Below, one piece after another: positions 18,061-27,218 of a DNA stretch of 62,382 nt; the stretch's first letter is position 1, and each line of letters opens with the position of its first letter. Where the stretch lies: the NCBI GenBank assembly GCA_028289365.1, contig JANQQM010000141.1:1-62382 (forward strand), in the 5' to 3' direction. Origin of the DNA: Salaquimonas sp. (GTDB lineage Bacteria; Pseudomonadota; Alphaproteobacteria; Rhizobiales; Rhizobiaceae). The translations under genes and the position numbers were made by a program. The notes beneath the pieces were generated by a model, which was not told the DNA's origin, did not search any database, and saw nothing but the letters and a program-made list of their open reading frames with translations.

Positions 18061-20097
18061 TTAGACGTCCAACAGTTCATCCGTGGCGAATTCGGCATTA
18101 TCCTGAATAAAACGGAACCGCGCCTCCGGCTTGTTTCCCATTAATTGATCGACGCTCGATTTGGTCGAGTCCACATTCAGTTCCGGAACCTCCACACGCA
18201 ACAAGGTCCGCTTGGCCGGGTCCATGGTCGTTTCCTTCAACTGCGCGGGCATCATCTCGCCCAGCCCCTTGAAGCGGCTGATCTCAACTTTCTTGTTGCC
18301 GGTAAACTCTTTCTCCAGCAACTCATCCTTATGGGCATCGTCCCGAGCATAGAGCGTTTTTCCGCCCTGGCTGATTTTATAAAGTGGTGGAACCGCGAGA
18401 TATAAATGGCTGTTGGCGATCAGTTCCGGCATTTCCTGAAAGAAGAAAGTAATCAACAGCGAGGCGATGTGAGCGCCATCCACATCGGCATCGGTCATGA
18501 TGATGATGCGGTCATATCGTAGGTCATCCTCACGGTACTTGGACCGTGTGCCGCATCCAAGCGCTTGAATAAGATCGCTGATTTGTTGGTTCGCCGCCAG
18601 TTTTTCGCGGCCCGCAGAAGCGACGTTCAGGATCTTGCCGCGCAGAGGCAGGATGGCCTGGCTGGCCCGATCCCTTGCCTGCTTGGCAGAACCGCCGGCG
18701 GAATCCCCCTCGACGATAAACAGTTCCGTACCGCCCTTGGCACCGGCCGAACAATCGGCCAGCTTGCCGGGCAGCCGCAGCTTGCGGGTAGCACTCTTTC
18801 TGTTAATCTCGCGTTCCTTGCGCCGGGCGAGACGCTCCTCTGCCCGGTCCACGACCCATTCCAGTAGCTTACTGGCCTGATGTGGGGAGGCGGCCAGCCA
18901 GTGGTCAAAGGGATCCCGTACCGCATTCTCAACAATGCGCTGCGCTTCCACCGTCGCCAGCTTATCCTTGGTCTGGCCGACGAATTCCGGCTCGCGGATA
19001 AATACCGACAACATCGCGGCGGCCGCCGTCATGACGTCATCTGTCGTGATCATCGAAGCCTTCTTGTTGCCGATGATCTCGCCGTAGGACTTCAATCCAC
19101 GGGTCAACGCGATTCTCAAACCCGCTTCATGCGTTCCGCCATCGGGTGTCGGCACAGTGTTACAGTAAGAGCGGACAAAACCATCGTCAGCATGCCATGC
19201 GACCGCCCATTCTACCGCGCCATGGCCGCTACTTGCTTCGGTCTTGCCGGCAAACGGCTCCAGGGTGACCTTCGCAGACTTACCTAGACTTTCTTCCAGA
19301 TAGTCCCGCAAGCCGCCGGGGAAGTGAAATACCGCTTCGCTCGGCGTGTCATCCTTCTCGCTGATCAGCGATGGATCGCATTTCCAGCGGATTTCCACAC
19401 CGCCAAACAAATATGCCTTCGAGCGCGCCATGCGCATCAACCGTGAAGGGGTAAAGCTGGCGCCTTTACCGAAAATGGCATCATCCGGCTTGAATCGGAC
19501 CTTCGTACCGCGGCGATTGTGTACTTCGCCGATGTCTTCGAGCGGCGCAAGCGGAATTCCCTGACGGAACTCCTGCCGATAGAGACGCCGGTTGCGCGCC
19601 ACCTCGACTTCCAGATGTATCGACAGTGCATTAACAACGGATACGCCAACGCCGTGCAGGCCGCCGGAGGTCTCGTAGGCTTTGGAATCGAACTTGCCGC
19701 CTGCGTGCAAAATGGTCATCACCACTTCCAGCGAGGATTTACCCTTGAATTTGGGATGCTCATCTACCGGAATTCCGCGGCCGTTATCCGTGACGGAGAG
19801 GTATCCCTGGCTGTCAAGTTCCACCTCAATTCGGGTGGCGTGACCGGCCACGGCTTCATCCATAGAATTGTCGATGACCTCGGCAAACAGGTGATGCATC
19901 GCCTTTTCATCGGTGCCACCGATGTACATGCCTGGCCGTCTGCGAACCGGCTCCAGGCCTTCCAGCACTTCAATGTCGGTCGCGCTATACCCGCTTTCGC
20001 TCGGCTGCGCTGCTTTCTTGCTGGACCGCGTCCTTGAACCGGTTTCTGGTTGTGATTTTGTCTGCATGGCAGAAAATAAGTCGTCACTACTATCCAT
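18061..20097 (-). CDS. parE: DNA topoisomerase IV subunit B
   Basis: ATPase subunit of topoisomerase IV, which unlinks daughter chromosomes with ParC. The 678-residue protein shows the GHKL ATPase (EVIDNSMDEAV, VTDNGRGIPVDEHP, GGLHGVGVSVVNALS), the transducer domain and the TOPRIM metal site (FIVEGDSAGGSAKQ, MTDADVDGAHI). The short C-terminal end and ATPase spacing fit ParE rather than the longer GyrB. An N-terminal tail of about 35 polar residues precedes the first conserved stretch (DIEVLEGLEPVRRRPGMYIGG). Divided from the next gene to the right by about 200 bases carrying a terminator. Confidence 0.95.
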   Translation of the reverse strand: MDSSDDLFSAMQTKSQPETGSRTRSSKKAAQPSESGYSATDIEVLEGLEPVRRRPGMYIGGTDEKAMHHLFAEVIDNSMDEAVAGHATRIEVELDSQGYLSVTDNGRGIPVDEHPKFKGKSSLEVVMTILHAGGKFDSKAYETSGGLHGVGVSVVNALSIHLEVEVARNRRLYRQEFRQGIPLAPLEDIGEVHNRRGTKVRFKPDDAIFGKGASFTPSRLMRMARSKAYLFGGVEIRWKCDPSLISEKDDTPSEAVFHFPGGLRDYLEESLGKSAKVTLEPFAGKTEASSGHGAVEWAVAWHADDGFVRSYCNTVPTPDGGTHEAGLRIALTRGLKSYGEIIGNKKASMITTDDVMTAAAAMLSVFIREPEFVGQTKDKLATVEAQRIVENAVRDPFDHWLAASPHQASKLLEWVVDRAEERLARRKEREINRKSATRKLRLPGKLADCSAGAKGGTELFIVEGDSAGGSAKQARDRASQAILPLRGKILNVASAGREKLAANQQISDLIQALGCGTRSKYREDDLRYDRIIIMTDADVDGAHIASLLITFFFQEMPELIANSHLYLAVPPLYKISQGGKTLYARDDAHKDELLEKEFTGNKKVEISRFKGLGEMMPAQLKETTMDPAKRTLLRVEVPELNVDSTKSSVDQLMGNKPEARFRFIQDNAEFATDELLDV

Positions 20098-20246
20098 GGA
20101 TGTGCCGCATCCTTTTAAAAAGAATCATCGTGAAATCTTACCGTTTCAAGGCAACAAATGCGACCATTACCAAACTCGCACGCCAGAAAACAGGCTGCGA
20201 AGCCTGCGAATCATGATTGATCTAATTGAAAGATGAATCAAAAAGA

Positions 20247-20275
20247 GGCAGGGCTTTCAACCCTGCCATCTTTTT
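20247..20275. terminator. Bidirectional terminator between parE and the small membrane genes
   Basis: GGCAGGG (20247-20253) and CCCTGCC (20261-20267) flank CTTTCAA, with A-rich bases before and TCTTTTTG after. On the minus strand it would stop transcripts of the two small membrane genes before parE. Confidence 0.8.
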
Positions 20276-20300
20276 GTTTTGAGGATGGAATTCGTGGTAA

Positions 20301-20429
20301 TCAGGCAAATACTGCCGTAATACCCGCCAATCCGGCGCATATCATCGCTACTGAAACGACAACGATGCTCGCGGCCGAATGATCTTCTACGTGTTCCACT
20401 TCCCTCAAATGGTCTTCTGGGAAGGTCAT
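20301..20429 (-). CDS. Small single-span membrane protein, 42 residues
   Basis: ATG at 20429 follows an AAAGGAAACAAA ribosome region at good spacing; further in-frame upstream starts lack this. The product begins MTFPEDHLREVEHVEDHSAA and continues as one hydrophobic segment, about residues 21-42, ending at the C-terminus. The N-terminal half is acidic and rich in histidine. It resembles its neighbour at 20506-20631 in layout: a short charged head, a Ser-His motif, then one membrane span starting with an S-x-VVV motif. No family recognised. Likely anchored in the inner membrane. Confidence 0.6.
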   Translation of the reverse strand: MTFPEDHLREVEHVEDHSAASIVVVSVAMICAGLAGITAVFA

Positions 20430-20505
20430 TTTGTTTCCTTTAATCACACTCCCCCCTTTCACTGTAAATGGGGTTTGTTTCTGCCGGTTCAAGTTCCCTC
20501 GAACC

Positions 20506-20631
20506 TTAAATTGAGTTGGCTAACAGTAACATCACGACAAATGCCAAACTTGTTGAAATTACAACAACTTTTGACATCGCATGATGCGAGGAAGTGACGC
20601 CTTGACGCGCTTTGATGATACTATATTCCAT
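20506..20631 (-). CDS. Small single-span membrane protein, 41 residues
   Basis: ATG at 20631 preceded by an AGGAG ribosome site (CAGGAGAAACCAA). The product starts MEYSIIKARQGVTSSHHAM and has one hydrophobic span, about residues 21-40, ending at the C-terminus. It is 76 bases upstream of the 42-residue gene on the same strand and shares its size and layout, suggesting an ancient duplication or a paired membrane peptide. A longer in-frame reading to the right lacks a ribosome site. No annotation by similarity can be given. Confidence 0.6.
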   Translation of the reverse strand: MEYSIIKARQGVTSSHHAMSKVVVISTSLAFVVMLLLANSI

Positions 20632-20755
20632 TTGGTTTCTCCTGACTGGCGAAATTACCTCGCCATCAAAACCCCGGCCCGTCAGAACCGTACAAGATAG
20701 ATGGGGCGCAGGCTGATAACCTTCCAATCACGTTGGAATTACAAATTCGTCAGAC

Positions 20756-20783
20756 AAAAAAGGGGAGGCTGTATAGCCTCCCC
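20756..20783 (-). terminator. Terminator of the BA14K-like gene
   Basis: GGGGAGGCT (20762-20770), loop GTAT, AGCCTCCCC (20775-20783). On the minus strand the stem is followed by a run of T (A-run 20756-20761 as written). It lies 26 bases beyond the BA14K-like stop. Confidence 0.9.
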
Positions 20784-20809
20784 GAAACAGAGAAATAGAT
20801 GTGTGGAAA

Positions 20810-21439
20810 CTATCGAACGACGCAGAGATGGCGCTTGCCGTCATAACCCAGATAGGTGCCGGTCTGTTCGTCAAAACTGCGGAATCTTGCGCGGCAATAT
20901 TCAAACCAGGCCGGGGAACCGGGTTCAGTACCGGCAATCTGTGAATTCTGGCCCACCGTGTCCTCATAGGTCAGCACTTTCGGAGACCCTTCGTCCTTGT
21001 AGATGCTGCCGGTCTTCCCGTCATACTGCTCATACTGGTCGTATTGCTCATATTCGGAATATGGCCGCCGATAACCTTCTGAATAGACGGGTGGCGCCGG
21101 ATAGATCGGGGGCGATGTGTAGACCGGTTCGGGATAGGAATAGGCAACCGGAGGCGGCTCGTAAATCACCGTCGGGGGTGCGTAATAGGGCTGAACTGCA
21201 TAGACCGGGGGTGCAACCAGTGAGCCAATCAGAAATCCGGCAATTCCTGCGCCCAGCACCTCGCCACCGCGATAGCCGTGGCGTCTGTGCTTGTATCCGC
21301 CATGCTTGTAATGTTTGCCATGATAGCCTTTGCGGTGTTTCGGGCCGGCATCCGCTTCCGAGACGGCGGATAACAGGATCGTGCCGGTAAACGCAGCGGC
21401 TAACAATGCAACGGGTAATCTGGTAGTGAGCTGAACCAT
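20810..21439 (-). CDS. BA14K-like exported protein with Pro/Tyr-rich repeats
   Basis: 209-residue secreted or surface protein of Hyphomicrobiales type. ATG at 21439 follows GAGGAAATTGAT; residues 1-30 form a Sec signal peptide (MVQLTTRLPVALLAAAFTG, ending near ADAG). Then come a His/Lys/Gly-rich stretch, a glycine-zipper-like GAGIAGFLIGSLV, a long Pro-Tyr region (YAPPTVIYEPPP) and Tyr-Glu-Gln-Tyr-Asp repeats. The C-terminal about 40 residues (WFEYCRARFRSFDEQTGTYLGYDGKRHLC) carry the BA14K family signature known from the Brucella immunoreactive protein. The Pro/Tyr middle is longer than in the short BA14K proteins. Confidence 0.85.
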   Translation of the reverse strand: MVQLTTRLPVALLAAAFTGTILLSAVSEADAGPKHRKGYHGKHYKHGGYKHRRHGYRGGEVLGAGIAGFLIGSLVAPPVYAVQPYYAPPTVIYEPPPVAYSYPEPVYTSPPIYPAPPVYSEGYRRPYSEYEQYDQYEQYDGKTGSIYKDEGSPKVLTYEDTVGQNSQIAGTEPGSPAWFEYCRARFRSFDEQTGTYLGYDGKRHLCVVR

Positions 21440-21600
21440 ATCAATTTCCTCGGGCCAATTTCGGCACAAACATCAATCCGTTTAACAGACTGTATTTCAT
21501 CATGGCGCCGAATGTGGCAGAACGAGGCTGAACACAAGCTGAACGACATATTTTTCTTTCAAGTCGTTCATTTACCAACTCTTCTCCAGAATTCGGGACC

Positions 21601-23274
21601 ATGACAAATCCACCTGATATTCTTCGTATTGCGATAGCACAATTAAACCCGATTGTGGGCGACGTGGCAGGAAATCTCGCCCTGGCGCGGGAAGCGAGGG
21701 CCGATGCCGCGCGAATGAACGCGGATCTGGTGGTTTTCACCGAATTGTTCATTGCAGGATACCCGCCCGAAGACCTGGTGCTCAAATCCGCCTTCGTGGA
21801 AGAATGCATGGAGGCGGTCGAGAGCTTTTCGGAAGATACAAACGATGGCGGGCCGGGAATCATCATGGGAAGCCCGCAACGTACCAATAAGGGTCTTTTC
21901 AACGCAATTGCCGTTTTGGATGACGGCAAGGTCCAGAGCTGGCGGCAAAAGGTGGATCTCCCGAATTACGGCGTCTTTGACGAGAAGCGTGTTTTCGACA
22001 CCGGTGAAATGCCCGGACCGCTGAATTTTCGCGGGGTAAGGCTGGGCGTGCCGATCTGTGAGGACATTTGGGGCGATCTTGGCGTCTGCGAAACGCTGGC
22101 TGAATCCGGGGCAGAATTGTTGATCGTACCCAACGGTTCTCCCTACAACCGCGAAAAAATGGATATCCGCTACCAGGTGGTGATCAAGCAGATCATCGAG
22201 AGCGGCCTTCCGATCATCTATGCAAATCAGCTGGGCGGTCAGGACGAATTGGTGTTTGACGGCGGTTCCTTCGTAATTAATGCCGACCATAAACTTGCCG
22301 TTCAGATGAACCAATTCGAGCCGAGCACCATTGTCACGACCTGGCGCCGTGAGGGAGATGGCTGGAATTGCGATGACGGTGTGAAGGCCAATCTGCCTGA
22401 AATCCAGGAAAGCGACTGGCGGGCCTGCGTCATGGGCTTGCGCGACTATGTGAACAAGAACCACTTCAACAATGTGGTGCTCGGCCTTTCCGGCGGCATA
22501 GACTCTGCGGTTTGTGCAGCAATGGCGGTCGACGCGCTGGGTGAGGAGCGGGTTCGTTGCGTCATGCTTCCCTATGTCTATACGTCCCAGGAAAGCCATA
22601 CGGATGCAGAGGCCTGCGCTGAAGCGCTGGGCGTGCGTTATCAGGTGGTACCGATTTCTGAGCCGGTCGAGGGTTTTCTCAGCGCGCTTGAACCGCTTTT
22701 CGAAGGGACAAACTCTGGAATAACCGAGGAAAACCTACAATCACGGGCCCGTGGCACAATTCTGATGGCCATTTCCAACAAGTTCGGATCGATGGTGGTG
22801 ACCACCGGCAATAAGAGCGAGATGTCGGTCGGATATGCCACCCTGTATGGCGACATGAATGGCGGTTTTAATCCGATCAAGGACCTTTACAAAATGCAGG
22901 TCTATGCCTTGGCCGAATGGCGCAACAAGAATGTGCCGCCGGATTGTCTCGGCCCGGGAGGGGAGGTCATCCCTGCCAATATCATCTCCAAGGCACCATC
23001 TGCGGAACTGCGCGAAAATCAGACCGACCAGGATTCACTGCCACCATATCCCGCTTTGGACGATATTCTTGAGTGTCTGGTTGAGCAGGAAATGCCGGTT
23101 GAGAAGGTCATTGCGCGCGGGCACGATCGCGAAACAGTCGAGCGTATTGAGCATTTGCTTTACATCGCCGAATACAAGCGGCGTCAGGCAGCGCCGGGCG
23201 TCAAGATTACCCGCAAGAGCTTTGGCCGTGACAGACGATATCCGATCACCAATCGATTCAGGGACCGGGATTGA
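21601..23274 (+). CDS. nadE: Glutamine-dependent NAD+ synthetase
   Basis: Last step of NAD biosynthesis: amidation of nicotinic acid adenine dinucleotide using glutamine. The 557-residue protein is the two-domain form: an N-terminal nitrilase-type glutaminase (Glu48 in FTELFIAGYPPEDL, Lys in WRQKVDLPNYGVFDEKR, Cys in GVPICEDIWG) and a C-terminal synthetase with the ATP loop GLSGGIDSAV and the TTGNKSEMSVGYATLYGDM region. Length agrees with bacterial two-domain NadE. A stand-alone gene with a 131-base promoter region and a 109-base gap to the MFS gene. Confidence 0.96.
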   Translation: MTNPPDILRIAIAQLNPIVGDVAGNLALAREARADAARMNADLVVFTELFIAGYPPEDLVLKSAFVEECMEAVESFSEDTNDGGPGIIMGSPQRTNKGLFNAIAVLDDGKVQSWRQKVDLPNYGVFDEKRVFDTGEMPGPLNFRGVRLGVPICEDIWGDLGVCETLAESGAELLIVPNGSPYNREKMDIRYQVVIKQIIESGLPIIYANQLGGQDELVFDGGSFVINADHKLAVQMNQFEPSTIVTTWRREGDGWNCDDGVKANLPEIQESDWRACVMGLRDYVNKNHFNNVVLGLSGGIDSAVCAAMAVDALGEERVRCVMLPYVYTSQESHTDAEACAEALGVRYQVVPISEPVEGFLSALEPLFEGTNSGITEENLQSRARGTILMAISNKFGSMVVTTGNKSEMSVGYATLYGDMNGGFNPIKDLYKMQVYALAEWRNKNVPPDCLGPGGEVIPANIISKAPSAELRENQTDQDSLPPYPALDDILECLVEQEMPVEKVIARGHDRETVERIEHLLYIAEYKRRQAAPGVKITRKSFGRDRRYPITNRFRDRD

Positions 23275-23383
23275 ATTTCCTGTCCCAACCGTCAAATCGA
23301 TAACCCGGCCATCTATCCTTTCGCGGAACCTTCTATTCCAAAATTGGCATTGCATTTGAGACGGATAGGAATATAGCAGCCAA

Positions 23384-24610
23384 ATGCAGTTCTTTGCCTT
23401 CTTGCGACACAATGCCCGCTGGATCGCCGGCGGTTTCTTGCTGACGCTTTTTTCAAGCTTCGGCCAGACCTTTTTCATTGCACTGTCCGCTGGAGAAATA
23501 CGGGCAGAATACAATCTGTCCCACGGAGAATTCGGCGGCATATATATGATCGCCACGCTTGCGAGCGCCTTGACCTTTCCCTGGATAGGCCAGCTGGTTG
23601 ATTATTATACGGTCCGCAGGATTTCGTTTTTTACTATTCTGGCTTTGATATGCGCCTGTCTGGCGATGATGATATCCACCCATCTTGCTGGACTGGTCCT
23701 GGCGATATATGCGCTTCGCCTGTTTGGGCAGGGCATGATGTTCCACATCGCACAGACGGCCATGGGCAAATGGTATGCCGGCAATCGCGGGCAGGCGGTC
23801 GCCACGACTTCAATTGGTGTCAACTTTGGCGAGGCATTGTTTCCAATAATTTTTGTTGCCTTTGCCGGTCTGTATGGATGGCGTAACGCCTGGCTGGCAT
23901 CTGCCGTTTTGCTGCTATTGGTACTTCCCGTGATCGCTGCTCTATTCAGTCGCGAGCGAACGCCGCGTAGCACCGACCCGGAGGTCAAGGGATATGGGAT
24001 TCGCAACTGGACGCGAAGCGAGGTGCTCCGCGATCCGCTGTTTTATGTGTTGCAAATCGGGGTGCTCGCGCCTGCATTTATCGGGACAACGATCTTTTTC
24101 CATCAGGTGCATTTGGCCGACCTGCGCGGTTGGTCGATGGAGACGGTTGCGACCACCTATATAGTCATGTCGGTTTCCGTGATCAGCTTCGCACTGATCG
24201 CGGGACAGTTGATTGACAAATTCTCTGCATTGCAATTGCTTCCGGCATTCTTATTGCCGCTGGCACTAGCCTGTTTGGTCCTGTCCCAATTTGAAGCCCA
24301 GTGGAGTGCCTTCGTTTTCATGGGCATGTTGGGGATCTCCTATGGACTTTCATCCAGCCTGTTTGGCGCGGTCTGGCCGGAACTATACGGCACGAAACAT
24401 CTGGGCGCGATCAGGTCCGTGGTAATCGCCATGATGGTATTCGGCACGGCTGCCGGACCGGGCGTCACAGGATATCTAATTGACCTCGGCATCGGATTTC
24501 CCTTGCAGATCACCGTCATGGGCCTTTATTGCCTTGCCGCAGCACTCTTGATGATGATTGCCTCACGTGTGGCGATCGCACGAACAAATCCGGTGGAATC
24601 TTCCCTATGA
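23384..24610 (+). CDS. MFS transporter
   Basis: A 408-residue integral membrane protein with about 12 hydrophobic segments in two halves, matching the major facilitator superfamily. The loop between helices 2 and 3 has a [10 protein letters not shown]-type variation of motif A. It resembles the OFA/monocarboxylate-like MFS members in overall form, but its substrate cannot be assigned. Its stop overlaps the gltX start (ATGA), so the two are translationally coupled, an arrangement with no obvious functional reason. Confidence 0.85.
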   Translation: MQFFAFLRHNARWIAGGFLLTLFSSFGQTFFIALSAGEIRAEYNLSHGEFGGIYMIATLASALTFPWIGQLVDYYTVRRISFFTILALICACLAMMISTHLAGLVLAIYALRLFGQGMMFHIAQTAMGKWYAGNRGQAVATTSIGVNFGEALFPIIFVAFAGLYGWRNAWLASAVLLLLVLPVIAALFSRERTPRSTDPEVKGYGIRNWTRSEVLRDPLFYVLQIGVLAPAFIGTTIFFHQVHLADLRGWSMETVATTYIVMSVSVISFALIAGQLIDKFSALQLLPAFLLPLALACLVLSQFEAQWSAFVFMGMLGISYGLSSSLFGAVWPELYGTKHLGAIRSVVIAMMVFGTAAGPGVTGYLIDLGIGFPLQITVMGLYCLAAALLMMIASRVAIARTNPVESSL

Positions 24611-25968
24611 CTTCAAAAGTACGATTTGCCCCTTCGCCGACCGGCAATATCCATATCGGAAACGCCCGCACGGCGCTGATCAACTGGATCTATGCCCAGC
24701 AGAAGAATGGTGAGTTTATTCTTCGCTTCGATGACACGGATACTGCCAGGTCCAAACAGGAGTATGCAGATGGAATCCTGAGAGACCTTAGCTGGCTTGG
24801 TATCGAACCCGACCAGATTGAATATCAGTCGAAAAGAACCGATTCCTACCGGAAGATCACGGACGATCTGATTTCACGCGGCCTCTTATATGCCTGCTAT
24901 GAGACGCCCGAGGAGCTGGATAGAAAGCGCAAACGGCTGGCCGCAAGAGGAAAACCACCGGTTTATGACCGTACCGGATTGAAATTGACCGACGAAGAAC
25001 GGACCGCCCTTGAAAGGGAAGGTCGTCAGCCGCATTGGCGGTTTGTCCTGCCCAATTACGACAGTGATCCCTTCGCGCCGAAACGGACCGAAATACATTG
25101 GGATGACCTGGTGCGTGGCGAGCAGACCGTCGATCTCGCCTCGATTTCCGATCCCGTCCTGGTCCGCGCCGATGGCAGCTGGTTATACACTCTGCCGAGC
25201 GTTATTGATGATATCGAAATGGGCGTCACACAGATAATCAGGGGGGATGATCACGTCACCAATACCGGTGTTCAACTGGCGTTGTTCGATGTGCTGGGCG
25301 CAAGCGCACCGCAATTCGGGCACCACAATCTGTTGACAACCGCAAGCGGCGAGGGACTGTCGAAACGTCTCGGATCGCTTTCTATTCAAAGCCTGGCTGA
25401 GGACAGTTATGAACCCATGGCCGTGGCGTCACTCGCGGTTTTGATTGGTGCTGCGGGCGCTGTCGAGGCAATGCCGTCCATGCCTGCATTGGTTGAACGG
25501 TTCGATATCTCGGCGATCGGAAAGTCAGCCGCAAAGTTTGACATGTCGGAACTGGACAGTCTCAACAAAAAGCTGGTGCGTGATCTGGAATGGAGCGATG
25601 TCAAAGACCGATTTGGCGATGACATATTTGCCGGTAACGGTTCGAATTTCTGGCCTGCCATCCGTGAAAACCTGGAAAAGGTCTCGGAAGCCGAGGATTG
25701 GTGGCAGCGCATCATGGACGCAGAACCGGTTATCGATCCCGAAGACAGGGATTATGTTGGACTGGCAAAGGAATACCTACCGCCTGAACCATTGGACGAG
25801 AACGCCTGGAAGTCCTGGACCGACGCTCTAAAGGTACCGAGTGGCCGGAAGGGCAAGGCCTTGTTCATGCCATTGCGCAAGGCGCTGACCGGAATGGATC
25901 ACGGCCCCGACATGGCAAAAATTCTGCCGATTATTGGACGGGAAAAAACGATGGCCCGACTATCCTGA
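24607..25968 (+). CDS. gltX: Glutamyl-tRNA synthetase (GltX2-like)
   Basis: Class I synthetase charging tRNA-Glu, and in many alphaproteobacteria one of two copies, the other acting on tRNA-Gln for transamidation. The 453-residue protein begins at ATG 24607, overlapping the MFS stop; an in-frame extension of 26 residues lies inside the MFS gene. Motifs: [22 protein letters not shown] (HIGH equivalent), [22 protein letters not shown] and the KMSKS-type GLSKRLGS. The LSKRLG form and compact length resemble the GltX2 branch. Its 3' end overlaps the convergent DUF2865 gene by 38 bases. Confidence 0.94.
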   Translation: MTSKVRFAPSPTGNIHIGNARTALINWIYAQQKNGEFILRFDDTDTARSKQEYADGILRDLSWLGIEPDQIEYQSKRTDSYRKITDDLISRGLLYACYETPEELDRKRKRLAARGKPPVYDRTGLKLTDEERTALEREGRQPHWRFVLPNYDSDPFAPKRTEIHWDDLVRGEQTVDLASISDPVLVRADGSWLYTLPSVIDDIEMGVTQIIRGDDHVTNTGVQLALFDVLGASAPQFGHHNLLTTASGEGLSKRLGSLSIQSLAEDSYEPMAVASLAVLIGAAGAVEAMPSMPALVERFDISAIGKSAAKFDMSELDSLNKKLVRDLEWSDVKDRFGDDIFAGNGSNFWPAIRENLEKVSEAEDWWQRIMDAEPVIDPEDRDYVGLAKEYLPPEPLDENAWKSWTDALKVPSGRKGKALFMPLRKALTGMDHGPDMAKILPIIGREKTMARLS

Positions 25969-27070
25969 CCCGCTTGCCGCCGGAAGTTTCGGTAACCAGA
26001 TCCTGCCTGGCCTTCGGATTTGCGATCTCCTGTAGCCCGGCAAGGGTCAACCCGCCATCGAGATTGGCTTGTGTCTCGGGATCAATCCAGGGATCAATCT
26101 TGAATTCCGGGGTTCCCACTTTTGGCGTATTGTCAGCTGGTGTTGTCACAGAAGACAGTTCCGAGGTGGAGATATAGGCATCACCATAAACCTCGGCGAA
26201 CGCATTGGAGGTCCTGCAGGTGCAGCTCTCGTCGAAGCTCTTTCGATAGTTGAACGCCGTCGGTAATTCCGTGTAGGGCAGATCAGTACGGTACGAAATC
26301 ATGTCCTCGCTGTCCTGATTTGGCATCCGATGAAAATACAGTTCCACATCGGTACCCGGGCACATGTTTTCGCAAGTCAGTTCGTCATCACCGAACCGTT
26401 CGGAAACCGTTGAGAAGCTGATCGGGAAATAATACCCGTCGCAGGTGCGAACACATAGGGTACGAAATGTCCCATATCTGCTGGCCAGGCCGGTATCGGG
26501 ATCAAAATCATTGCGGGTTCTGTACCCGTCTTCGCCATAAGTGCGCACACCAAAAATCTGCTCCAATAACGTCCGTCGTCTCGGGGCCTGATTTTGTACC
26601 GCAAAAGCTTGATTGCCACGACTGACCTGACAACCATAACGCTGGATATCCCGCATAACAGCATTACGCCTGGCGCTGTCGCCACCGCCACTTGGGGCAT
26701 GACTGGCCCGCGTGCGCTCTAACTGGCGCAGATTGTCATGCATCTGGTCAAGGCTGGCCCGGATCCGTCCACATATGCCGACGCGGAAAAGGCCGGAGAG
26801 AATACATCCGTTACGCCGTAACGCGCTTTCAGTTTTGGCAATCTGGGCGCGTTGATCGCGGACTGCACGATCATATTCACGATATTTCTTTGACCCACCG
26901 GAAAACCCACCGCCGGAATTAAGCGCCGCGAGTTCATTGGTAAGCTGGAGGCACACCGCCGATTGCGCCTGGGCATCAGCTGTCCAGGCGCCATACTGGA
27001 TCGCGAAACAAAGCAACGCTGCAGACGAAATTTTGCCGAATCTGGTGAACTGATTCAAAGTTTCGCGCAT
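25931..27070 (-). CDS. DUF2865 exported protein
   Basis: 379-residue protein of the DUF2865 family, largely confined to Hyphomicrobiales and of unknown function. ATG at 27070 is chosen; an in-frame TTG at 27091 is weaker. The N-terminus has a signal-peptide-like segment ([22 protein letters not shown]). A helical region (residues about 40-120) with a Cys-containing LRRNGC precedes the signature block [38 protein letters not shown] and [22 protein letters not shown], with paired cysteines likely forming disulfides in the periplasm. The final 38 bases overlap the end of gltX on the other strand. Confidence 0.85.
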   Translation of the reverse strand: MRETLNQFTRFGKISSAALLCFAIQYGAWTADAQAQSAVCLQLTNELAALNSGGGFSGGSKKYREYDRAVRDQRAQIAKTESALRRNGCILSGLFRVGICGRIRASLDQMHDNLRQLERTRASHAPSGGGDSARRNAVMRDIQRYGCQVSRGNQAFAVQNQAPRRRTLLEQIFGVRTYGEDGYRTRNDFDPDTGLASRYGTFRTLCVRTCDGYYFPISFSTVSERFGDDELTCENMCPGTDVELYFHRMPNQDSEDMISYRTDLPYTELPTAFNYRKSFDESCTCRTSNAFAEVYGDAYISTSELSSVTTPADNTPKVGTPEFKIDPWIDPETQANLDGGLTLAGLQEIANPKARQDLVTETSGGKRVRIVGPSFFPVQ

Positions 27071-27218
27071 CCCGTTAAGACCGATTCCCAAACTTCAAGA
27101 ACGCCCTTTACATTGCAAACACGGGGTTAACCAATGGTTGCGCCGGAAAAAAGACGTTAATTGTCAATTGTGTCGGCACCATGCCGCTATTCGGATGCTT
27201 TATCCAGTAGAAATTTGT

